Source of the DNA: CAVZLD01 sp964522605
GTDB lineage: Bacteria; Planctomycetota; Planctomycetia; Pirellulales; Pirellulaceae
Length of the DNA: 20,368 nt
Assembly: GCA_964522605.1 (NCBI GenBank)
Contig: CAZFWV010000098.1
Location: 1 to 20,368, forward strand
Reading direction: 5' to 3'
Position numbers and translations under genes: made by a program. The notes under the pieces are model-generated. The model was not told where the DNA came from and ran no database searches. It worked only from the letters and a program-made list of their open reading frames with translations. Below, one piece after another: positions 7,590-15,280 of this stretch (positions are counted from its first letter, which is position 1; every line of letters starts with the position of its first letter).

Positions 7590-7756
7590 GGGTGACTCCT
7601 TGTTTCGATCGTCGGTATGGTAGTTTCCCGCTTGCGAACCGCTTCAGTTTAACGCGGTGATTAACCCAAAGCCACTCGGCAGTCTGTGCAAGCGCATTCG
7701 AATCAAGACACGTGCGAGTGGAAATCGCGGTCAGGTTGGACTCAAGGAGGAGAAGT
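7590..7756. other. Upstream spacer of the CocE-like gene
   Basis: This stretch should hold the promoter of the CocE-like gene on the minus strand. I could not see a confident -10/-35 pair. No coding sequence is supported. Repeat DNA begins at 7757 and continues to about 8040. Confidence 0.4.
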
Positions 7757-7834
7757 AACCACGGATTCTACGGAGGGGACGGATCGGCACGGACAGATCC
7801 GTGGACTTCCGTCTTATCCGTTCGATCCGTGGTT
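7757..7834. repeat. 78-bp element with 10-bp perfect inverted ends, copy B
   Basis: AACCACGGAT (7757-7766) and ATCCGTGGTT (7825-7834) are perfect reverse complements bounding a 78-bp unit. The interior repeats GGACGGATC-like and ATCCG-like words that also pair, so the whole unit can fold as an imperfect cruciform. It matches copy A at 5594-5671 over its full length. The size and inverted ends resemble a miniature inverted-repeat or REP-type element, but no transposase is nearby and target-site duplication is not evident. Confidence 0.75.
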
Positions 7835-7861
7835 CCTCTTCTCGATCTTTGATCTCGCTGG

Positions 7862-7924
7862 GTGCCACTGGCTCTGCCAGTGCTCTTCCTCGACCCCAGA
7901 GGACACTGGCAAAGCCAGTGGCAC
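7862..7924. repeat. Paired REP-like palindromes in inverted orientation
   Basis: The unit GTGCCACTGGCTCTGCCAGT (starting at 7862, with an internal palindrome CACTGGC/GCCAGTG) is followed by its reverse complement with one mismatch at 7904-7924. The two units could form two small hairpins or one long stem. A further copy of the same unit lies at 15369-15390. This paired arrangement recalls bacterial interspersed mosaic elements. Confidence 0.8.
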
Positions 7925-7999
7925 ACTAATTGCGCTGAGCGCGGCAGCACCCCGTTTGGTTGCGGCCGAAGGCTGCGCTGCGTTTCCCCCTTTCGTTTC

Positions 8000-8035
8000 A
8001 ACGCAGAGTGCGCAGAGGCGCGGAGGGCCGCAGAG
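8000..8035. repeat. CGCAGAG-type simple/dispersed repeat
   Basis: The stretch is built from variants of ACGCAGAG, GCGCAGAG, GCGCGGAG and CCGCAGAG in tandem. Sequences of this make-up recur between genes in many environmental genomes. Together with the segment from 7925, which includes GCGGCCGAAGGCTGCGC near 7962, it fills the spacer down to the next gene. No coding sequence is supported between 7925 and 8136. Confidence 0.5.
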
Positions 8036-8136
8036 TCGGTGGGGTGTAACGATCGGTTCCACACGAAGGAGCACCCGATCGATCAACATCGCGTTCGATG
8101 AACCGAACGCTGACCATTCCGAAGGACGCGAGTTAA

Positions 8137-8892
8137 CTACTTGTCTGTCGTAGCATCCGTCAAGTCAACGATCCAGGATGTGGCGAGCGAATGATCGATG
8201 ACAAGCCGTGCCAGGTTGAGCCACTGGGAGACTTGGGCCAGAACTTCGCGATCGGAACTTGCGACGATTTGGCAGCAGTGACACAACACGCGATCAGGAT
8301 TTGCCTCCAACTGCACAGTCCAGTCCCACCCCATTCGCGTGGCGGTCTGCAGCAACATCCCACGCAGTCGACCGCTGTTTGACACCGGCCGATCCAGTAG
8401 CCAGAAACACCGTTGCACCTGATGGGCCGCCAGATACTGGCCGATTCGCTCGATCGCCGGTTCGGTTTCGGCAACCTTTCGCCAGCTTCCGTGCATACTC
8501 GCCAGATCTCGATAACATCGATCCCGCGCTGCGAGAATCACGCCGCCGGCCATGGCAGCCTCAATGGACGTGAGCACGTTATAGCCATCGATCCAGAGAT
8601 CTTGCCCCTTGAGCTCTGTCGGCGACCGCATCGTGGCTGCGGATCGCTGGGCAGCCTCGTCGGAGCAAGCCGTGCGGGCGAGCGCCATTCGCTGCCGCTG
8701 CGTCAGCGCATAGCGATCCCCGACCAGCTTGAGAGCGGATTTCGATGCGTAGCCATGGGAGAGCAGCCACGACAGATCGTGGCATCCGGCACGCAGCACC
8801 GGCCACTGTTCCGGCCGAAACAGCCTCGGATCCTCCGGATGGGCGCCTCGGTGGGTTCGGGTGTCAGGCATGGCGGACAGCGCCTTCGACAA
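8137..8892 (-). CDS. DUF434/DUF5616-type conserved protein of unknown function
   Basis: The 251-residue protein has two parts. Residues about 19-85 (HPEDPRLFRPEQWPVLRAG, LSHGYASKSALKLVGDRYALTQRQR) match my memory of the DUF434 domain. Residues about 95-250 begin LWIDGYNVLTSIEAAMAGG, continue with RDRCYRDLASMHGSWR, and resemble DUF5616. Asp, Asn and Cys-rich spots (DGYN; CHCCQIVASSDRE) suggest a PIN-like or nuclease-like fold, but this is inference. The TTG at 8892 has AGGAAG about 9 nt upstream; an ATG at 8871 (244 aa) is the alternative start. The protein is soluble, with no signal peptide. It has no same-strand partner nearby, so context gives no clue to function. Confidence 0.75.
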   Translation of the reverse strand: MSKALSAMPDTRTHRGAHPEDPRLFRPEQWPVLRAGCHDLSWLLSHGYASKSALKLVGDRYALTQRQRMALARTACSDEAAQRSAATMRSPTELKGQDLWIDGYNVLTSIEAAMAGGVILAARDRCYRDLASMHGSWRKVAETEPAIERIGQYLAAHQVQRCFWLLDRPVSNSGRLRGMLLQTATRMGWDWTVQLEANPDRVLCHCCQIVASSDREVLAQVSQWLNLARLVIDHSLATSWIVDLTDATTDK

Positions 8893-8921
8893 GAAGTCTC
8901 ACTTCCTAGATAATAGCCGAC

Positions 8922-8986
8922 GGAGGCTGGAGGCTGGAGACGGGAGGCTGGAGACGGGAGTCTGCAGCCTCCCGCCTTCCGTCTCC
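8922..8986. repeat. GGAGGCTGGAGAC tandem and inverted repeat
   Basis: GGAGGCTGGAGGCTGGAGAC units repeat in tandem from 8922 to about 8960. They are then followed by CCTCCCGCCTTCCGTCTCC (8968-8986), an imperfect reverse complement of the unit starting at 8936. The result is an imperfect hairpin of roughly 20 bp in the spacer between the divergent DUF434-type and SMP-30 genes. The repeats overlap the region expected to carry both promoters. Confidence 0.7.
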
Positions 8987-9051
8987 ACCCGTTCGCTCGG
9001 TTTCCTGACGAGAGAACGATACTTTCACCGTTAGCAGTGCAGAGGGAAATC

Positions 9052-9948
9052 ATGTTTCGAGTCCTTGCTTTGGCCGCGCTGGTTCTGACGCTTGCGACAA
9101 AAAATGTCCAGGGCGCTGCGCCCGAAGTCGTCGAGCCTGGTGCGGTCGTCGTGAAATTGGCCGATGGATTCGCCTTTACGGAAGGTCCGGCGGCCGACCG
9201 TGAGGGGAATGTGTACTTTACGGATCAACCAAATGACCGGATTCTCAAATGGAGCGTTGCCGGGCAGTTGTCCACGTTTCTGCAACCATGCGGTCGGAGC
9301 AACGGTCTCTTCTTTGACCAGGATGGCAACCTGTTGGCGTGCGCGGACGAGAAGAATCAGCTCTGGTCGATTAATCCGCGAGGTGAGCACGAGGTTTTGG
9401 TCGAGAACTACGATGAAAAACTGCTCAACGGGCCAAACGATTTGTGGATTCGTCCCGACGGGGGCCTGTACTTCACCGACCCCTACTATCAGCGACCGTA
9501 TTGGAAGCGTGGGCCCATCGAACAGGATGTACAAGGTGTCTATTTCTTGGCAGTCGATCGAAAGACACTGCGACGTGTGGCCGACGATTTGCAGCAGCCC
9601 AACGGAATCGTCGGAACGCCTGACGGCAAGACGCTCTACGTTGCCGACATTCGCGCGGGGCGGACCTATGCGTACGACATCCAGCCCGATGGACAGTTGG
9701 AAGAGAAACGTCTGTTCTGTACGAGCGGCTCGGATGGGATGACACTCGATCAGGCCGGCAACCTGTACCTGACCGGGGGCGAGGGGGTGACCGTATTTGA
9801 TTCCCAAGGTCAGAAGCTAGGAGTCATCCCGGTCGAGGAACGCTGGACCGCGAATGTGTGTTTTGGAGGTGAGGATCGGAAGACGCTGTTCATTACCGCC
9901 AGTCAGGGGTTGTACAGCGTCCGGATGAACGTCCGTGGCGCCTACTGA
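9052..9948 (+). CDS. Secreted SMP-30/gluconolactonase/LRE-like protein
   Basis: This 298-residue protein has a signal peptide (MFRVLALAALVLTLATKNVQG, cleavage near residue 22) and a six-bladed propeller of the SMP-30/gluconolactonase family. Seen motifs are FTEGPA (E44, a likely metal ligand), the NGPNDLWI block (N126-N129), repeated blade words such as DGNL, DGGLYFTDP and DGKTLYVAD, and SDGMTLDQAGNLY with an expected metal-binding Asp. Family members are divalent-metal lactonases or related hydrolases; a sugar lactone is likely but not provable here. I chose the ATG at 9052, which follows GAGGG by 5 bp, over a GTG at 9037. The protein is probably periplasmic. A terminator-like hairpin follows directly. 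Confidence 0.88.
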   Translation: MFRVLALAALVLTLATKNVQGAAPEVVEPGAVVVKLADGFAFTEGPAADREGNVYFTDQPNDRILKWSVAGQLSTFLQPCGRSNGLFFDQDGNLLACADEKNQLWSINPRGEHEVLVENYDEKLLNGPNDLWIRPDGGLYFTDPYYQRPYWKRGPIEQDVQGVYFLAVDRKTLRRVADDLQQPNGIVGTPDGKTLYVADIRAGRTYAYDIQPDGQLEEKRLFCTSGSDGMTLDQAGNLYLTGGEGVTVFDSQGQKLGVIPVEERWTANVCFGGEDRKTLFITASQGLYSVRMNVRGAY

Positions 9949-9991
9949 AACGCGGCCCGAAACGACGGAAGTGCCTCCGACGCGTTTTTTT
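9949..9991 (+). terminator. Terminator-like hairpin after the SMP-30 gene
   Basis: AACGCG (9949-9954) can pair with CGCGTT (9981-9986), with an inner CGGA/TCCG pairing, and the structure runs into seven T residues (9985-9991). The position directly after the stop codon fits an intrinsic terminator, but the stem has an asymmetric internal loop. Confidence 0.4.
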
Positions 9992-10015
9992 GAAGTTGCA
10001 CATCTCTCGTCAGTT

Positions 10016-10198
10016 CGTAGCCGAATNNNNNNNNNNNNNNNNNNNNNNNNNNNNNNNNNNNNNNNNNNNNNNNNNNNNNNNNNNNNNNNNNNNNNNNNNN
10101 NNNNNNNNNNNNNNNNNNNNNNNNNNCGTGAGAATTCGGACGTCTCGTGCAGGGGGACTCATTAACGCAGCCTCCGAATTCTCACGAATTCGGCTACG
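10016..10198. repeat. 26-bp inverted repeat interrupted by the assembly gap
   Basis: The right arm 10173-10198 is continuous. Its reverse complement is matched by CGTAGCCGAAT (10016-10026) left of the N run plus CGTGAGAATTCGGA (10127-10140) right of it; only one T is missing between them. Outside the arms, GAAGTTGCA (9992-10000) also pairs with 10199-10207 with one mismatch, offset by 15 nt. The element lies between the converging SMP-30 and IMPase genes. Confidence 0.75.
10027..10126. other. Assembly gap (100 N)
   Basis: Exactly 100 N, a common placeholder for a gap of unknown length. The gap falls between the stop of the SMP-30 gene and the stop of the convergent IMPase gene, so neither gene is truncated. 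Whether further sequence or a gene is missing cannot be told. Confidence 0.95.
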
Positions 10199-10228
10199 TG
10201 CAACCTCAACAGCAGCGCTCCCCGCCTG

Positions 10229-11017
10229 CTACTCCCAGGCCACAACCTCTTTGAACGCGGGGAATACGGCGGGACCGGCAGCCAGGATGCTGCAGGAGCC
10301 AAGTGTGAGGGGGTGTCCCGCACGATCGCGGCAGATCCCGCCAGCTTCCTCGACAATCAGCGATCCGGCGGCGTAATCCCACGGCGCCAGCCGATACTCA
10401 AAGAATGCCTGCATCCGGCCGCACGCGACCCAGCTCAAATCCAAGCCGGCCGCTCCCATGCGACGCATCCCGCGAATGTTCTGGCGAAACAGATCGCGCA
10501 GTCCATCCAGCGTCCGCTCCATCACTTCACCTCGCTCGTAATAAAAGCCGGTTGCTACGATGCACTCGGTCAGGTCTGACGGATTCGTTACACGGATCGG
10601 TTGATCGTTCAATTTCGCTCCACCTCCGCGAACTGCCGAGAACATCTCATTGCGCAGCGGATCATAAACGACGCCCACTTGGCGTTGTCCGCGGTGAGCG
10701 TATCCGATGGAGATGCAGAAGTGCGGGATTCCATGCGCGTAGTTGTTTGTCGCATCGAGCGGATCGACGATCCACAGGTGTTCGGCATCGAGGCCACCGG
10801 TCGACGCCGATTCCTCGCGGAGGATTGCGTGGGAGGGAAACTGCGCTTCAATCATCTGCGAGATTAACTGCTCGGATTCGAGATCCGCAGTTGTGACCAA
10901 GTTGTGGGAGGCCTGTTTGTGACGAAATTCAACCCGGCCAAAATACTTGAGAAGAACTTCTGATGCGGCGCGGGCGGCGGATTGGGCGACGGCGAGGATC
11001 TCGGGAGCGGAGGTCAT
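10229..11017 (-). CDS. Inositol monophosphatase family protein
   Basis: This 262-residue cytoplasmic Mg-dependent phosphatase belongs to the IMPase/FBPase-like superfamily. Seen motifs: REES (67-70, metal-binding Glu), WIVDPLDATNNYAHG (82-96, the DPxDxT metal site with D85 and D88), and APWDYAAGSLIVEEAGG (211-227, with D214). The usual DPLDGTTN reads DPLDATNN here, a mild variant. Members dephosphorylate inositol phosphates, histidinol phosphate, PAP or sugar bisphosphates, so the substrate stays open. I chose the ATG at 11017 because it follows AGGAAA by 6 bp and opens the family region; 58 upstream in-frame residues overlap the end of hrpA and look non-coding. It starts 35 bp after the hrpA stop, so co-transcription is likely. 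Confidence 0.87.
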   Translation of the reverse strand: MTSAPEILAVAQSAARAASEVLLKYFGRVEFRHKQASHNLVTTADLESEQLISQMIEAQFPSHAILREESASTGGLDAEHLWIVDPLDATNNYAHGIPHFCISIGYAHRGQRQVGVVYDPLRNEMFSAVRGGGAKLNDQPIRVTNPSDLTECIVATGFYYERGEVMERTLDGLRDLFRQNIRGMRRMGAAGLDLSWVACGRMQAFFEYRLAPWDYAAGSLIVEEAGGICRDRAGHPLTLGSCSILAAGPAVFPAFKEVVAWE

Positions 11018-11052
11018 GGAATTTCCTGTTGGAGAACGATTCGTAATCGACG

Positions 11053-14000
11053 TCAGGTCTTCTTGACTTTCATCCATTGTTTGTCCAATCGTTGGGGCGA
11101 GATCTTGATCGACGTCCCGAGAGCTTGTGCGAACCAGGATACGCGCAGCTCCTCGATCATCCAGCGATACTCTTCCAACTCGGGGTCCCACTCTTCCAGG
11201 CGGTCATTCTTGGACTTCTGCGTCTCGTACCGGCTCCAGTAGTCTGCCACCAACTGCCGACCGTCCCGATCACGCGTCTCGCCGCCAGTCGTTAACTTCT
11301 CAACGCGCAGCGGAATCGCCGCCAGAAATCTTGGAAACTGCTGCAGCCAGTTCCAGGGTGTCTCCGTCAAGAAGCCGTCCAGAAGCAAGTGCCTGAGTTG
11401 CTGCTCGACGTCCTGCCGTGCCTCTTGCCAGCGAGCGGCTTGCAGTGTTTCTACGGCGAGCCGTGCCTGGTGATAGGCCTGAAAGAGACGCGGAATCAGC
11501 GGAGCGACTTCTTGCGTCGCCACCGCGACACGCTCGACCGATTCGCGTACAAACGCCTCGTAGTCTGCCTCGCGACGTGGCAGAGAGCCGCTGCTTGCGA
11601 GCGCGCGCGAGGCAATGAGTTCTTGGACTTGCGCCTTGAGCGGTTCGGGAGGCAGCACGCTGGCAGCCCAGACGCACGCCTCGTTCCATTGTGGTAGCCA
11701 GCGGACCTGTGCCTTGAGCGATTTTCGAACCGTCATGGCAAACAGTCGAGTCAATCCGCGGCGATGTTGCTGCTGCGCGAACGATTGACTGCTGAACAGG
11801 CGCAGCCCCACGGCGGTCTGCTGATCTGTGATCGCCGGATAGGCCCGCATCTCAATTCCGCCTCGCTGGATGGTGACCTCCGCGGGCAGATCACCGAAAT
11901 CCCACGAGACGATTCCGTCTCGCGTCCAGGTCGTTTCCTGGATTCCTTCCCGTTCCCCTCTCGGGGTATCGCTCAAATGTTGGCGCAGCGAATCGAGGTC
12001 GCGGCTGGCGCGGACGGCTTGTCCCGACTCGTCGATCACGCGCACGTTCATCCGCAGGTGCTCTGGCAATTTCGTCGCATCAAAATCCGACGGAGCGATG
12101 GGCTCACTCGCCTTTCGACTCAAATGCGAAGCAAGGGATTCCAGCAGCGAACCATCTCCAAATGTCATTTGACGAAGCATTTCACGAGCCGTATCGGGAA
12201 CCGGAACAAAGTTGCGCCGCAGGTCCTTGGGCAAGGAGCGAATCAGCGCGATGACTTTTTCCTCGAGTAACCCGGGGACCAGCCATCCCAAGGCGTTGGG
12301 CGAAAGTTGTCCGAGTGCTTGAGCGGGCAGGGAGATCGTCACACCGTCGTCGTCGGACCCATGTTCAAAGTGGTAGCTGACCGGCAGTTGCAGCGAGCCG
12401 ATCTGCAGTTGCTCGGGAAAATCGTGCAGCCGCCTTTCCTGCTCGGAATCGGCGACGAAATCCTCCAGCGACATCTGCAGCGTCTTGTCGGCGGCTGCCC
12501 CGCCTCTCTTGAGCCAGCGTTCGAGGTCGGCCCAGTCGCACACTTCGGCGGGAATTCGCTGGTCATAAAATTGGTAGAAGGAATAATCGTCCAACAGGTA
12601 GTCTCGTCGGCGCGTCCTGGCAGCGAGTTCGGCGAGCTCTTCGCGCAGCTTGCGATTCTGTCCAAAAAACTGCGCGCGAGTTTCCACTTGTTGCTCGACC
12701 AGGGCGCCCTGGATGAACAACTCACGTGTTGCGGCCGGATCGATCAGACGGTAGGGAACGGGTCGTCCGACAACAATCGGCATGCCGAGTAAGGAGACTT
12801 TTTCCAGGGCCATCACGGCACGACGCTTTCGGTGCCAGCGTGGATCACTGTAGCTGCGCCGAACAAGATGCTCGGCCAGCGGTTCGATCCATTGAGGGCT
12901 GATGCGGGCGACCGTTCGTGCGTAACGGCGCGATGTTTCGACGAGTTCGGCCGCCATGATCCATTGGGGACGTGACGAATAGAGACCCGATCCGGGCCAC
13001 AATCCGAGTTGAAGTCCACCCGCACCCTTGTAATCACGCTCGTTACTCCGATGGGCGACTCCGGACAGGAGTCCGGACAAAAGGGCACGGTGAATCGCGG
13101 CGAACAGTTCGCTGTCGATTGCCGATCCGGTGGATCGCTTCGTGCTTTCCACGCTTCGCATGAGCGAACTGCTCTGAGGCCCCCTCCTTTCGCGCCCGTG
13201 CCGCGACGCGGATCCAGGACGGCGCGTCGGGCGCGAGCCGAGTCGACCTCGCTCGCGCGAAAAGCGTTCGGTTGTTGGTAAACGGGCTGGAGGCAAAGGA
13301 ACACACTCCAATAGCTGCCGGTGGATCTCCGTCCATTCGCGCAGGCGATTATACGAAAGGAAGTTCTGCTGACAGGCCTTGCGCAGTTGGTTTCGCGATA
13401 CGGATTGACGCAGGTGGTGGTAGAAGTCCCAGAGCTTCAGGTAGCTGACAAAATCGGAATCGGGGTCAAGGAAGACCGCGTGTCGTTCGTCGGCCTGTTG
13501 TTGCTTGTCGTGCGGTCGTTCGCGAGGGTCTTGGATTTCCAACGCTGCAGCGATAACCAGCACCTCGTGCAAGCACGATTCCTGCTGGGCGGCGAGAATC
13601 ATCCGTCCGATCCGTGGATCGACGGGCATCCGCGCGAGTTTCTTGCCGATGTCAGTCAGCTCTTGATGATGATCGACCGCTCCGATTTCAAACAGCGTCT
13701 TGTAGCCGTCCCGGATCGCTTCGGGATGCGGAGGGTCGAGAAAAGGAATTTGAGCGACCTCTCCCAGTTGTAACGCCTTGGCCTGCAGAATGACCGACGC
13801 CAGATTAGTGCGGCGGATTTCGGGAGTCGTATACGCGTCGCGACGGAGGTAATCCTCTTCACTGTACAGACGGATGCAGATTCCTGGCGCAATTCGGCCG
13901 CAGCGTCCTTTCCGTTGGTCGGCCGAGGCGCGAGAGACGGCTTCAATCGGCAGACGTTGTACCTTCGAACGCGGTGCGTACCGGCTGATGCGGGCCGTCC

Positions 14001-15108
14001 CAGTATCCACCACGTAGCGAACGTTCGGTACAGTGAGCGATGATTCGGCGACGTTCGTTGCGAGCACGATGCGTCGATAATCGCTCACCTGAAAGATCCG
14101 GTTCTGTTCCGCTGCGGATAGCCTCGCGTATAAAGGCAAAATCTCCGTCCGGCGGGGGCCATCCCCGGGAAGTGTTTCTGCTCGCAGGCGTTTCGCCGTT
14201 TCGCGAATATCGCGTTCCGTCGGCAGAAAAACGAGAATATCGCCGCGGTCGATCGCGGCCACCTCGTGAATGGCTGCCACGATGGCGTCGGACACCGGAG
14301 TTTCATCCTCTTCGTCCTGCTGGAGCGGCCGGTAGCGAACCTCGACCGGGTAGGTGCGTCCGGAAACTTCGATGATCGGCGCAGGACCCTGCGCGTCGGC
14401 AAAATGCTGGCTGAATCGCTCTGCGTCGATTGTCGCCGACGTGATGACCAGCTGCAGATCCGGGCGTCGTGGCAGCAATTGACGAAGGTAGCCAATCAGA
14501 AAATCAATGTTCAACGAGCGCTCGTGGGCTTCGTCGAGAATAATCAACTGGTACTGATTCAGGTCGCGATCCGACTGGGTTTCTGCCAGCAGAATCCCGT
14601 CGGTCATCAGTTTCACATAGGTACGGGGATTAGTTCGGTCGGCGAAGCGGATCTTGTAGCCCACCTGTTCACCGAGGCCCGTTCCCAGTTCTTCCGCGAC
14701 GCGGGAAGCGATCGCCTGGGCAGCAATTCGGCGCGGCTGTGTGTGGCCGATCATCGCCTCGGTGCCGAAACCGGCTGCCAAAGCGATTTGCGGCAGTTGC
14801 GTGGATTTGCCGGAACCCGTCTCTCCCGCCACAATGATCGTCTGCCTTTGCAGTAGTGCCTCCGCGATCTCCGTTCGCTTCTCCAGAATCGGTAGCGGTT
14901 GGTCAAAGCGAGGCCGCGGAAGTCCATCGATCCGCTGCTGACGAATGCGGGCCGACGCGGCCACATCCTGCTGAAGTCGGGCAATCTGCTGCTCGAATCG
15001 CTCCCCCGGCTTTACTCGCCTCAGTTGGCGCAGACGATGATCGAGTCGCGATCGGTCGCGAATCAAGGTCAAGGCGAGGCTTGCTTCGAGTTGTCGGAGA
15101 CGGTCCAT
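11053..15108 (-). CDS. hrpA: ATP-dependent RNA helicase HrpA (DEAH box)
   Basis: This 1351-residue cytoplasmic DEAH/RHA helicase resolves stalled ribosomes and remodels RNA in the bacteria where it was studied. Motifs in order: GETGSGKS (95-102), TQPRR (123-127), DEAH (192-195), SAT (224-226), ATNVAESSLTVP (350-361), and QRKGRCGRIAPG (398-409). HA2-type sequence follows (about 430-540), then the OB region with AIHRALLSGLLSG (671-683) and PGSGLYSSRP. The long C-terminal HrpA-specific region holds KRRAVMALEKVSLLGMPIV and YDQRIPAEV. An extra basic segment of about 60 residues (603-663) is discussed as a finding. The ATG at 15108 has no clear Shine-Dalgarno. The IMPase gene follows on the same strand. 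Confidence 0.95.
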   Translation of the reverse strand: MDRLRQLEASLALTLIRDRSRLDHRLRQLRRVKPGERFEQQIARLQQDVAASARIRQQRIDGLPRPRFDQPLPILEKRTEIAEALLQRQTIIVAGETGSGKSTQLPQIALAAGFGTEAMIGHTQPRRIAAQAIASRVAEELGTGLGEQVGYKIRFADRTNPRTYVKLMTDGILLAETQSDRDLNQYQLIILDEAHERSLNIDFLIGYLRQLLPRRPDLQLVITSATIDAERFSQHFADAQGPAPIIEVSGRTYPVEVRYRPLQQDEEDETPVSDAIVAAIHEVAAIDRGDILVFLPTERDIRETAKRLRAETLPGDGPRRTEILPLYARLSAAEQNRIFQVSDYRRIVLATNVAESSLTVPNVRYVVDTGTARISRYAPRSKVQRLPIEAVSRASADQRKGRCGRIAPGICIRLYSEEDYLRRDAYTTPEIRRTNLASVILQAKALQLGEVAQIPFLDPPHPEAIRDGYKTLFEIGAVDHHQELTDIGKKLARMPVDPRIGRMILAAQQESCLHEVLVIAAALEIQDPRERPHDKQQQADERHAVFLDPDSDFVSYLKLWDFYHHLRQSVSRNQLRKACQQNFLSYNRLREWTEIHRQLLECVPLPPARLPTTERFSRERGRLGSRPTRRPGSASRHGRERRGPQSSSLMRSVESTKRSTGSAIDSELFAAIHRALLSGLLSGVAHRSNERDYKGAGGLQLGLWPGSGLYSSRPQWIMAAELVETSRRYARTVARISPQWIEPLAEHLVRRSYSDPRWHRKRRAVMALEKVSLLGMPIVVGRPVPYRLIDPAATRELFIQGALVEQQVETRAQFFGQNRKLREELAELAARTRRRDYLLDDYSFYQFYDQRIPAEVCDWADLERWLKRGGAAADKTLQMSLEDFVADSEQERRLHDFPEQLQIGSLQLPVSYHFEHGSDDDGVTISLPAQALGQLSPNALGWLVPGLLEEKVIALIRSLPKDLRRNFVPVPDTAREMLRQMTFGDGSLLESLASHLSRKASEPIAPSDFDATKLPEHLRMNVRVIDESGQAVRASRDLDSLRQHLSDTPRGEREGIQETTWTRDGIVSWDFGDLPAEVTIQRGGIEMRAYPAITDQQTAVGLRLFSSQSFAQQQHRRGLTRLFAMTVRKSLKAQVRWLPQWNEACVWAASVLPPEPLKAQVQELIASRALASSGSLPRREADYEAFVRESVERVAVATQEVAPLIPRLFQAYHQARLAVETLQAARWQEARQDVEQQLRHLLLDGFLTETPWNWLQQFPRFLAAIPLRVEKLTTGGETRDRDGRQLVADYWSRYETQKSKNDRLEEWDPELEEYRWMIEELRVSWFAQALGTSIKISPQRLDKQWMKVKKT
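13188..13262. other. Hairpin-rich segment inside hrpA
   Basis: Within hrpA, TTTCGCGC (13188-13195) pairs with GCGCGAAA (13255-13262). Nested inside, CGCGCCCG (13191-13198) pairs with CGGGCGCG (13228-13235), and GACGCG (13205-13210) with CGCGTC (13223-13228). The segment codes for the Arg/Ser/Pro-rich insert of HrpA and could be an in-frame repeat insertion. Confidence 0.45.
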
Positions 15109-15280
15109 CGTGGGAACGAGTGACGAAGAAATGGACTTTCATCGTCGGGCTCGGTGATTGTGGGGGTCCAAGTGGATTTATTTGACCGGCTTCGCTACCT
15201 TGGAGGTTCTTGAAGGCAGGTCGCATTCTGGTGCGAACATCCTAGCAAAATCGCGACGAATCACAGACAAGGGGGCACGG

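Noticed and set aside
7757..8040. Possible CRISPR array
   Set aside because: The repeats are of different families, without constant repeat length, regular spacers or cas genes.
7686..8153. 155-codon plus-strand frame (TTDSTEGTDRHGQIRG-like residues)
   Set aside because: A translation of dispersed repeats. The same kind of peptide arises from the copy near 5594, which shows it is repeat DNA and not a gene.
8703..9053. 116-codon minus-strand frame with a SRLQPPAS-type segment
   Set aside because: Its middle is the GGAGGCTGGAGAC repeat read in translation, and it overlaps the DUF434-type gene out of frame.
9031..9807. 258-codon open frame on the minus strand opposite the SMP-30 gene
   Set aside because: Antisense shadow of a well-supported propeller gene with a signal peptide and ribosome site.
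11018..11191. Extended N-terminus of the IMPase gene overlapping the end of hrpA
   Set aside because: The 58 extra residues carry no family features; the ATG at 11017 has AGGAAA at proper spacing.
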